A DNA stretch of 64,000 nucleotides from Bimastos eiseni (taxonomy: Eukaryota; Annelida; Clitellata; Crassiclitellata; Lumbricidae). The notes under the pieces were generated by a model that was not told where the DNA came from, did not search any database, and worked only from the letters and a program-made list of their open reading frames with translations. The translations under genes were made by a program, and so were the position numbers. This document shows positions 12,501 through 25,000 of the stretch, piece by piece. Location of the stretch: NCBI GenBank assembly GCA_959347315.1, contig OY365814.1:28914402-28978401 (forward strand), in the 5' to 3' direction. Each line of letters begins with the position of its first letter. Position 1 is the first letter of the stretch.

Positions 12501-15500
12501 GTTTAGGAAAAACATTCCTCTTCCACTTCCGTCTTCTCTCTCAGATAATGCTTTGTTTTTCCTTTGATCCTCTCTTATTAATTTGCTCGTTATCTTGTTG
12601 CATGCAATACGTGAATTGCGTTATATATGGCATGTTATGAAACATAGATATCACCTATTGTTATGATTATTGCCTATCAATTATATTTTGACTAAGCACC
12701 TTTGGATAAGCTGTTTTCCATGGCTTTGCTTTCTATGGTGTTGTTAAAAAGATTTGAGATTATGATTACGATCAGACTCCATCCAGTTGAATACATTACA
12801 TTCTGCTATGATCATTGTGACTACTCTTAGATTGTCAGTCCTCGGTTGCACAGCGTGGCGCAATCCGACGTCTCCCGTGAACTCAAGGCACTTCCTCGGC
12901 TTCCGATCTACTTCCAGTGGGAGGCTGGAAGAGTGGGAATGATATATGGAGATGACGAAGACACGGTGCAAGCCACAAACATTAAGAAAGGAATCATCTC
13001 GTTGTTCCAGCTGCGCATGGAAGATGGAACTCACTCTGAGGTTCCTTCTTTGTTTCTAGTTTTACTAGGTATGGTTAGTTTAGTTTCCAGTTTAATGGAG
13101 AACACATAAAAACCTATATACAGGCTTAGCATTCGTGAATTAACTAGTGCCAGAAGTTTGGCTTTTGAGTGGCCCTTTAGAAGTTTGGAGTTTACGATTA
13201 TGATTACGAACATCCTCAGTAATTGGTAATATTGTGAATGCCACTGATGGATTTACTTTGCCATGGTTAGCTTACATCAGTTTAAGAGGAATAATAATTC
13301 TTATTTCTTGATAGAATTGGAGTAGATCTGAATAAAATTAATTATTAGTAAATGCTGGTAAACACTAGAGGGTTATTCAGATTCTGTTTAGTTAATTTAA
13401 CCGATAATACTTCTAAAATGACTCTGGATTCTGGCATTTGTTGAAAACTACATTGGAGATGATATCTTTAAGTTTGATCTTTTATGTCAAACAAATAGTT
13501 TAAATATTGAATAATGCATTTCTTGGACATCAGAATACCAACCACTAACTTGCTTCATAAGTTCAGTCTTTGACTAAAAGGATTGAAGTGGAACTGTTTG
13601 AATCTAATTTTTAGATTGATACATCTGGAGAATGCAAAGTTACTTATGAAAAGATTAACACCAACAAAGTTACAAAGACGAAGACTGCTTGCAACAGCAT
13701 GAACACGCTTGGACGATTCACGCAAGTTAACGAAGTAGGTCAAACATCAAAGTGTGACGATGCATATAATCAGAAGGTATCTTAGTTTATAAAACCTTCA
13801 ACTAGGGGTAGCCATAATACTTCAGAGCTAAAATCAGTTCTTATTCCCCAATCTAATCTTTAGTCAGCAAAGTCATGTGATTACCTTTGTCTCGTCATAC
13901 CTGAATCAAGAACTGTTCTTGGTGAGTGAGCTTTGTCAATTGCTGAATCTACCTTTGGGAACTCTCACACTGGCTCTTACATCTTGGTTTCTTTCCTCTT
14001 TCAAATTACTTATCCACCATAGCCTGCCTTACATAGTGATCTGCTGCATATTGACTTGATTACGACTTGGTTTTGGTTGATGCCTCATGCGTTATGCAAC
14101 GGCGCTATAGAAATTACTAATAATGATACCAATTATTAGCCAAGTCTCTCTTGGCAATTTAAACTCCTTTCTGATTTTACATGAAAGTGGTTTGTTGTGG
14201 CTCATAAACAGTGAATTGACTTCTGTTTGCTTCTTGTTCAATCAGCTTCTCGGGGTGAACCTGACGTCATCTATGCTAGCGGATTACACAGTTTCTGATG
14301 ATGTCATAAAATCTGTTGTGGCTACTGAGAAATGGAGAGTGCAACTGAATCTGGAAGAAGGAGTTTCATCAGTGATTACCGTAAAGTTGGTAGCAACTGT
14401 TTCCAAAATTTGTAGCCTTCGTGAGATTGTAGATCGATGAGACTGTAGGTCGATGAGATTGTAGATTGGTGAGATTGTATATAGTGTGCTTAATTCATCT
14501 AACGCTTCTAAAGTGTTTCCTTTGAGTTACCACTTTCTGCTCAGTTGATCTTAAATCACATTTTACATCTTTTATTTTAAGTAGTTCTAGATCGTTTTGT
14601 AAATTCCATTTCTTTTTAAATTTTGCCCTATCATTTGAAAAATCCACCAGTGTTTTGTTGCCTTAGGCCACGTGGGCTTAATCTCATTGCCTTAGGAGGC
14701 TAGAGCTTGAACCTAAGCATGGAATTCTATCCCGATATCTGTCTTTTTGGCTCATTTATAATTTGCCTCTTATAATTTTGTTCTCAGCTTAAGACTGAAC
14801 CTTTTTAAAGTGATGTTTTCACCACAGGCTGTCTCTCTATCTTGACAGACTTGAAATGACATGATTTCAGTATGCCATCAGTTAATACCATCTGTGTTAG
14901 AAAACCAAACAACATTTTTAATTTTTGTTGCACTTGCTTTCTGGAGATCATTTGGTCCGATGTTTAAAAGATCAAAGAAACACACGTGGGATCAGATTGC
15001 ATTGGATATGATAAGATTTATTCCATTTTAGGCAGAGTCTGGAGCTCAAGGAAACTAAAACAACTCCATTTATCCCATCTGACTCTATTGAATCACTCTT
15101 GAAAACACTCGAAGCAGGTATGAATTACTGAATGGTTATTTTGATTATTGAATTGATATCATTTATTGGTGGTACATATAATTCGGACATGTTATGCAAT
15201 CAAATGGAATGGAGAAGGAAATGATGCTTGCATGTGGAGGAGGAAGGAAGAAAAGAGGGCACCCAAAAAAAAAGAAAGAAGGATGTGATGCATGAAAAAA
15301 CTGAAATGAGCCTGGAAGAATTAAGGGACGCTACTTCGGAAAGAAAAAAATAGAGAGGATTGGTCATGGCGGTCGCTAGATTTCCAAGAAATGACAGCAC
15401 AAGGTGACATATAATTCAACAAAATTAAGACAAATTTGTTTTGTAACTTTGCGGTTGTTGTGTACTTATAAAAGTGTGTGTTTGAGTTCCAAGAAACATT

Positions 15501-16823
15501 GAACCCTAGAAATGGCTTTCGAAGGTGTGTGTAAGTTTTTACAGATGGTCAACCTTATTGATACAAATATTTTTCGTGGTTTATATTGATCTGATTACAG
15601 TTTTGTTTTAGACACTTGTGCTGCATGTATATAGGTTTTTAATTAACACTGTTGTAAGCTGGGTAAATAGATGAGGCAATATTATAAACTGAATTGGAAT
15701 TTTCCTTTTCAGAGAGAGGTCAGAAGTTTCTTAAAAGTGATTTGGCAACTGTTTTTGAAGTGAGACAGTGTACCATTGGATGTACTTCAGTAAGTTAACT
15801 TTACATCTTCTGTCAGTTGTTACTTTTCTATTACATCTTTTCTTTTCAATTTAACTAACTCATTAAATTGATGCATTAAAGAGGAATAAAGTATGTATCT
15901 GCTAAATATTGTTGCTTATGGTTGGACTGCTATCAATATCAGTTTTACTTGCATCCGTTTTACCTTAATCATGACTGTAAAAAGGTTACTCAACACAAAA
16001 TCTAAAATCAGGTGGCAGTATTTAATCAGAAATAATTGGTGTTTGATAGCAAAATTGCAGCACTGTTTGGTTTTATGAAAATCGACCAAAAATGTACATC
16101 TCTGCGGTATTTCGCCAATTTAGAATAGAAGAGGTTGAAAGTTTTGACATAAAATAAATGTGCTCTATCCTGATTTCCATTATCTTTACCTAAGCAGAGC
16201 TATTAATTAATTAACTTATTTATCAAGAAACTTATTGTCTGATCTTCTCCTATAGATTACGATATTGGCTACGTGTTCATCCGACGCAACACCCAATGTT
16301 TGATGTCTTATTCATTCATTCATTCATGCATTCATTCATTCTGGGCATTTATATATCGCCCTTCAAGAACCTACTCAGGAGCGCTCACATCCCAACCACG
16401 ACTAAAGAAAGTACAAGGTAGATATAACAAGTTGACCAACTGTTGCAGTCTGTGTTGTTGATTCGTTTAGGCTGTTGATCTTGTTGGCAAACGCAACTCT
16501 CATTTCTTTTCAAACAAAATTGGGAAGACAGTGGCCGCAGTGACGTTTCGGGACCTCGTGAAGGCCGTCCGAGAGATGTCAAAGGATGCCATCTTGGACC
16601 TTCTGAGGGACAAAAACAATGAATGGATAGTGTAAGAATAGACCAAGTGGTCAGCGGAGTTCACGACCTTCTTTCTTTCTGCTCTCGTTAGTTGGGACAC
16701 AGCTGCAATATCATTCGATTATGAACAAACCTAGACACACTCAAAATACATGTGCATTGCTTCTGAGAGATACTTATAGACACTGCCCTGCATGCCTTTG
16801 TATATATATATACTGTTGCAGTC

Positions 16824-16877
<54 letters not shown>

Positions 16878-19800
16878 CATGCACATGTATGTTTGTATGT
16901 ATGCATGCATACATAATTTACGAGTTCACATTGAATAGAAAAATACCGAGAATTCAGGCAAAAATTGTTTACAAACTGAGAAAGGAAAAGTGGAAGTCCC
17001 GTGAAAGCTGATGGTAGTGCTGCTCTTTGCACTTCATTCATAAGATACTTTCTTCACCTCTGAAGTACTCTCTGGAAAACTATCTTATACTGGAACAAAA
17101 TGAGTGAGTTATATCTCTTGTTGCAGATGAGGCATACTGGTAACATAAAATTAAATTGCTTAGGCGACCCTACCTAACAACACTTGTCCTTACTTTTCTC
17201 CCAGTTGTTGTTGATTGATGGAAAATTATTGTTATTTCCGTTTTTGTTTTCAACGGTTTACGTTAAAATAAATTGAAAAAATGCTTGTGATAAATGAACT
17301 ATTAAATGCTTGTAATTGTTTTTACTTACCTGCTTTTGCATACCTGTGATCGCACTTACAAATTTATATGGTGCCTCTTGTGGAGGGACTCCTCATAATA
17401 GGTCCATTATAATACTTTACGTATTGTTTTCCCGTAGACTTCCATTAATCGATGTTGTAAGTGCAGCTCAAACGCCTCTGGCACAGTCTGCACTGATGGA
17501 GTTTCTTAACTTTGATGATGACCTCAAGATCAGTGGACCTGAACGCTACCTTTTGGCGACTTCTCTGTCCACCCATCCACCGGAACAAGTACTTCGAGAC
17601 CTACTGGTAAGATCACAAGACAAGAACTGCATGCGCTCTGGCAACAATGCGTCAGAAGTCATTAAGTCATGTTGGATCTGAGTAGGCCTACTTCAAGATC
17701 AGTGAATCTGAATGCTAGCTTTTTATGTTGATTTAATTTGATCGTATCATGATTAGGAATAGCTTATAATTATTAATTAGAATTAATTTGATTATGCCAA
17801 TTATGGTGCTAATGAAGGTTATGTTGGATCAGATGGGGTAAAAACTTTGAGTGATTTTAAGTTATTTTCTAAGTGATTTTATGTTTGGTGTGTACTACGA
17901 GACTTGAGAAGTCACCATCAATATGAGTGCTAATTATTAAAATTTTATTACAGAAAGACGTTAATTCGAATAATTTCCATTCTAATGATGTTAGTTTAGA
18001 ATGTCTTTGAATTGGTTTAGGGTCTTTTTGAAAGGTCGGTTCCCAGTGAGCAGCTGCAGGAGTCGATAGCCTTGGCTCTTGGTGCTGCGACCAACACTTT
18101 CTACAGAACCAAAAGTCATGCAAGTCATAAGGTTAGATTTCATTATCTGAGGTGTTGTCATTTGTTCTTTTTCCTCTTACCAGGCAGCTTGCAATTTTAT
18201 TATTATTATTTTTTTTTTGCCCCGAGGTATATAATGATCCCTCAGGGACTATGAAATTAACCTAAAATGTGGGTTGTCTGGAATGGCCTTATTATTATTA
18301 TTGTTATTATTATTATTGTTATTATTATTATTGTTATTATTATTATTATTATGATTATTATTATGATTACTATTTTTTATGCCTCAAGGTATACAGGATC
18401 CCTCAGGGACTGAGAGATTGCTAGCTATTATGCAATTTGTCTGGAAGTGGCCCTACTCGTCGTTGTTGTCCTGGTTGGTGAAAGTGCCTCGAAATGCAAC
18501 TGCGTTAAGACATTGCATAGTTAACGAGATTCGTTGGTAGAGGAAAGAAGTTTCCCGTGTTATTGTTATTATTATTATTAATATTTGTTTCACTCATTAT
18601 TTAAAAACCAGAGACTGTCTTGAACAGGAGAGTGATGCATCATGGCTCCATAATGCGTTCTATTGTTTTGCTTCGTTTGTGTACAGTCGAACTTGTCATT
18701 ATTTTAAGACTCTAACATGACTTAGCTTAGCATTAATGCTTTTGTCAGGTAATATAGCGTTGCTAAAGACCTGTTATCACTTACTTACCTATATATATGC
18801 ATACATACATACATGCAATACAATCCGACAAAAATTTTATGATGCTCTTTAGCAGTGATGTAGTACTCGAGTCCGGTGAAGGACTCGAGTCAGACTCGAG
18901 ACCGTTTTTCGGAGGTATTGGACTCGGAGTGACATGACTTGGACTCAGACTCGAAGCCCTTGACTCGAATTTTGACTTTGTCTCATTGCAGAAATTACGT
19001 GTGCTCACTGCTTACTTACTTATAATGGCTACCATTCTAACCTAGATTGTATTTAGAGCTCAGTGTTCTTGGCACCCTTTTTTGACACCCTGTGTTCGGC
19101 AGCGGTCGGGGCTCTTTCTAATCATTATAGCTGTGACCGTTGTTCCTTCGCCTTCCTTGCGCCCCTAAATAATCATTGCCGTGTGTCTTCCGTGTTCGGT
19201 CATGGGTGGGGTATTATTGGGGTGTCATAAACAGAGATAAGGGATAATGCGACCCTGTGTTTCAGTGCCCGCACTCCTCAACAAAGACTTAGCTTTTGTG
19301 CTCATTAAATGCAATTTGGATAAATTATAGTAACTCTTGATAAATTGTACAATTATGTTTTTGACACCCTATGTTAATTCCTTGTGCTATAACATATATT
19401 GAACTGTCGATTTCCAACAATACCTTTTACTGTGTGTTTTCGTGTACTTGGACTGGGACTTGACTCGGACAGTTGGGACTCGGACTCGGACTCTAGTAAC
19501 TCTGGACTCAGACTCGACTCGGACTCGGCTTAGGTGGACTCATCACTGCTCTTTTATAAAGTCCAAAGTACGCTTCAAAGCCGGGCAGTAGGAAACATTG
19601 ACACCAGTCAGGCTGGAAGAGATAAAGTCTTCAGTTAAGTCTGGAAGTAGAGTCCCAGTAAGAGAGTCTGCAACACATGGATGTAGAGAGTTCCAATCGG
19701 TGGACCAGCTGTACACATCACAGCAGATACTCTGAACATCTGTCAGCTGTTGACGGGAATCCGTTGGTTTGGTTACACGCTTGTGCAAGGGCCTGCCATT

Positions 19801-21986
19801 GGATACTCTTATAGCTTACTATGCATTGTTTTGCTAATTATTCTAACAGTCGTTGATGACATTTAACATCATGTAGTCTAGCGCAGAGAGCAGTATCGTG
19901 CTTTTCGGTTGTGCTTGGAATAGCCTGCCGTTGGATCTTTGACTCTTACCTAAGAACTCTCTACCCTATTTTTATTCCACTCTGAAAGGTGTCTTATATG
20001 GCTGATGTTGGACCTGGAGCGCCTCTGAGTAGATTTCTTGAGAGGCACTATATTAGGTTTCATTGAATGATCGATCGATTGGTTGATTGATTGATTGATT
20101 GATCATTCATTTACTATACGTTACAGGTTGTCGTCGATATTCAGACGGCATTTCTGAAGAGGTTGGCAGATTGCGCTGATCCAGCCTGTCAGAAGATCTT
20201 GATCCGATCATTGGCGAACGCTGGACTGCCGGACACCCTTGACCTGCTGTTGACCCATGCCGAAACGTCGAAGGACAGCGGGGTGTCGGAAGAGGCTCTC
20301 CGTGCTCTCAGACGGATCGACCGGAAGCTCATTACCAGTAAGGTAGAGACACTAGTACTTCATTAGGGTTAATAAGTGGGTTGGTGGGTGCGTGGTGGTG
20401 AGTGTGTGGTCAGATGAACGAGCGAGAGTGAATGAGTATGCAAATGAGTGAGCGAATGAATGATGATGTAACAAGTGAGTGAGAGAGTGAGTGAATGATC
20501 AAACGTGTGAGTGAGGAGTGAATGAGTATGCAAGTGAGTAAATGAACCAATGATTTAATGTAATGAGTGAGTGAGTGAGTGACAGGTTAAATGATAAAAT
20601 GAGTGAGATAGAGAGCGTGAATAAATGAACGAATGAGTGATGGTATCTATTATGATGACCTCCTTATTCCGTTTTCATATGACACGAGGCATAGAGATTG
20701 TCAAACAATATTTCTGAGATATTTCTGAAGAGTCAAAACAAATGCATTACATTAATCTTCAAGGCTCAGCAGGTTTGCCCTAAAACATCTGCTTTCCTTC
20801 CACCATTCACTTCATTCCTCTAGTAGACTTGACCTCTTGGTTCCCCTTTCTAGAACTGCTGCGGCTCAGTCTCGCTCCTTTGCTTCAATGGTTTCTCCCT
20901 CTCATTGGAACGTGCTTTCTCCTTCTGTTCGCTCTGTAATTCTATCTGGCAGTCTCTCATCCTCTTTCGCTTTTCTCAAAATCTCGCAGGGCCTTGTGCA
21001 CTGAACATTTGACCCTACTAGAAGCGCTTTACATATCCTTAAAAACAGTGCAGGGCAATTCAACTCTATTTGACGTTACCATCGCTCGTCCAAAGTTCAG
21101 AATTACACTCGACCATACAACAGAATATCAATGACGTAGAGCAATTGTGAGTGAAAGACTTGCTCAGAGTTTGTACACAGTACATGTCGCTACCCTGGGT
21201 GAGGCTCAAAACCCATACTCTCTGCATTACAGGGATCTAACCATTTGGCAAGTGTCTTTCATCTATATGTGGATTCTTTGGTGCATTATTCACAATTACT
21301 GCTCTTATAATTTTAACCTTGTCCAGAGTCAAAAAAGAAGCAGAGGGTAGGCGGATGGGAATTTCTGGGAAATCAGAGATGCGCTTCACGATTAAGCCCT
21401 AGTTAAACTCTTTAATCGGTCAGAAGTAGAATTAGCCAAATCTTGTAGCTGACTAATTAAAATTTGAATAGGAAATTAGGAATAGGCTGCATGTCGATAG
21501 AATCTGATAGATCTGTGCCCTTGTAGCAGAAGCTGAGGGGTCCAACCCCTCTGACCCCCAGATAAATCAAGCTATGATTTTGCCTGAATTTGACAGGTAC
21601 TAGATCGTCTAAAGAACGTCTTCCATCAGAAGAAACGTGGATTTGACACGGCTGTTCGCAGCCAGGCTCTATCGATCATCCTTGAGACTGGTCCCACGTT
21701 TGAAGATCTGCGCGAGATCATAATGGAGACTGATGATCCGTGGAACACTGACTACAGCATGTACATACAGGCACGAGTGTTTGACAACATGCAGCACAAT
21801 TGCACCGTTAGGTAGGATTTAAACGGGTCAAGATTAAACAAACGTTTCTGATGAAAGTTATTTTCGGTTGTTAATTGATTTTGTCATGGGAAAGCGATAT
21901 GGTTTGATACCATTGTGCTTTGTTTTATGATTTTCAATTACATAACTCTTTTATTTGTTTACATGTTCTTGGTACTATACCCATTG

Positions 21987-22025
<39 letters not shown>

Positions 22026-22059
22026 TGTATGTATGTATGTATGTATGTATGTATGTATG

Positions 22060-22090
<31 letters not shown>

Positions 22091-25000
22091 GTGCAATAAG
22101 GGGTTTGTATGTCAGTATGTATTTGTGCATGTGACAAGTGATGTGACACATTTCATAATGTTCCAAAGGTGTTATACTTTGGTTTTATAATAATATTTAT
22201 TATAAAGCAGAATAATTATAAGTTATTAAAATACTTATGAATAACCAAAGTAATCTTAAAGCCAATTCCCAATGTGTTATTTTTGATGTTCTAATAATTT
22301 GATGGAAATTCAGACAGTGATATTATTGGGCTTCTGATCGAAACCAACCATTGTTCAGCTAATTAAAATGATACTTTAGACAAAAGAGCCCCTCTAGAAG
22401 TAAATCAATTAATGTTGTGATCGAATAGTTGCACTTTTTTCAGAAGAGATTTTTTCATCGATTAATTTTAGATCAATGGTGAAGAAGATTCTTTCCAATC
22501 CTGAATTATCCAACTATAATTTCTTGGCACCAAAGGGAAAGTCACTCGCCTTCACTTCATACCTGATAGGTAAAATAGACAACACCTGTATTGGTTATCG
22601 CATAATGCACTGATGTTTCATTGTCTAACAGTACTATTGATTAAGAATGAATAATTGTTGTACATTATATGGATGAACAGTTTTGGATTTAACTGGCAGG
22701 CACTCCATTGGACATCTCACAAACACTTGATTGAGATTAGAACAATAATGAAAATAAAGATAATTAGTGATGGTTTAATGAGCAATGTTGAACATTAGTA
22801 ACCAAAGTAATTACACATAGTTAATTAGGGAATTATAGTTATGTTCATCGTGCTGTGATATTAACGAGATATCTAATTTGACATGAGTTATCATCACGTT
22901 AACTTGATGTGGTATGTAGGACTTTTAACGTGATTGCATCGTAGGACGTATATATATATAAATCTGAGATTGGATACATTACAGAGAATCCTAAGACGAC
23001 GTATTCTATGTATGTGGAAAATACTCGTTCAGGAATAATGAAGAGGTCAGGAATGGATGTTGACATTGTCAGTCCAATTCAGAAGCTTCCGCTTTACAGT
23101 GTAGGTGTTTTCTTTTGGATCTAGATGATGCTACATTTAAATATCTACACTCTGTCATTTGCAAGTTTTAAATCTTTCCAACAACACCCCCACAGTGGAG
23201 CTCCAAGACAGACCGAGACCAGGACATATGGTCTACATCAGTATCGCAGGGCAAAATATTAAATGATAAAAAACAAATTATCAGGTTTTTAACAGCTTTT
23301 TAAAATACTGGTTTGTGTGTAAGAAATTAATGCACAAACGACTCGATTATAATTTTATAATTATAATTATAAAATTATAATTATGAAATTATGATAATTA
23401 TTTTAAAATTATAATTATAAATTATAATGATAAAATTATGATAGTTATTTTAAAATTATAATTATAAAATTATAATTATAAAATGATTATAGAATTATAT
23501 TTATAAAATTATGATTTTAAAATTGTAATTATAAATTATAATTATGAAATTGATACTGTTGTCTGCTGTGCAATTTTTCCAGGTGGGTATATTTGCCGCC
23601 GGTCTTGAGGGTTTGATTGCGGACGAGGTGGATCCAGAAGAGGCCGAGGCAGAGGTGACAGCTGGAATGGCCCTTGACATGGTCGGAGTGTCGCTGCGTC
23701 CGATCACCTTCTTCACTGGAAAGGGAGGACTGATGTCTGCCGTCTGGTCAGCACCAAGTGAACTTGTCTCTGCTCTACAGGTAACAATTAGTGCTGGTTC
23801 ACCGATTGTTTTAAGGCCATTGTCTAATGACAATGCATCAAGTGTGCAGGAACCATCTCAGAGGAACCTCTAGTGTGGACCGTTCTAGGCTAATGCTTCA
23901 TAGAGGTACTAAATAGTTAGGGATGCTGTACGTACCTAGCAACATGTACTGTGCTTATGTGCATTGGTCTAAATCTTACTTTATCTGTATGTTCTGTCAC
24001 CATACCTTACCTTCATCTTACCTTCACCTTAACTTAGCTAACCTAACCATTACTTACATTACCTTATGCTATCTTACCTTGGACTACTTTACCTTACCTT
24101 TACCTTTGTTTAAATTATCTAACCATGCCTACTTCACCTTCTGTTACCATACATTGCCTTACATTACCTTGCCTTATCTTAGCATTGTAGCTTAGTTCTC
24201 TAAAGATGAGCTGTATTCGATTTCCTTTACTACATGCTCAGGGTTAAGTAATGTCCGGCTGTAAGAAGTCTGTTTGATTTGTCAGACAACCTTTCTGCTG
24301 CAAGACCACAGTGAGCGACTCCACCTACAGAATGGTCTAATAGCTGAACTGGATGTCCAGGGAGTCCTCTCTCTTGACCTCTCCGGAAAACTGTCGGTCA
24401 GCCTTTGGAACAAAAACTCGCAGTCGCTCATCAGAAACAGGTGAGTCGCTGATATTAAGACATCCGCCTTGCCTGTAGAATGTTATGAGAAAACTCCCAC
24501 AGTCATCACTGAAGTTTTCCAGAAAGCTTTCTATGATTAAGTCATTTAATTCATTTTGAAATATCTGCTCTATCTGCTCGGTTATAATGAGCACGGTGGG
24601 AAGCTGAGACGGTGTGGGAGTGGACTGGACGTCTGCCCTCGTGTGCCAAAGCTGAGAAAATGAAGTCGCTGACATCTCATATCCATGGCTGCGTCAGGGC
24701 TTGCTTCAGAGACTGCTCTTCTTCTTAATCCAGTATAGACGCTTCTATAGTACCATTATCATATTGTAATTATGAAAGATCAATTCTACCTCAGGTGAAA
24801 TGGCATCGGTGTTAAAATGGTTATGGTGAGTGTGAAACTTTAGGAGAGATATAAGTTACCAAAAAGCATCTGTAGGATTGCAGTTTGCAGCTGGTAACTT
24901 AGATGCTCTAGAAGTCTTTAAATACAACACAATACAAAATGTTGCATTATGTTACAAAGTTACGTTAAATGCAGCGTAATAATTTTATTTAGCAGTCGAT

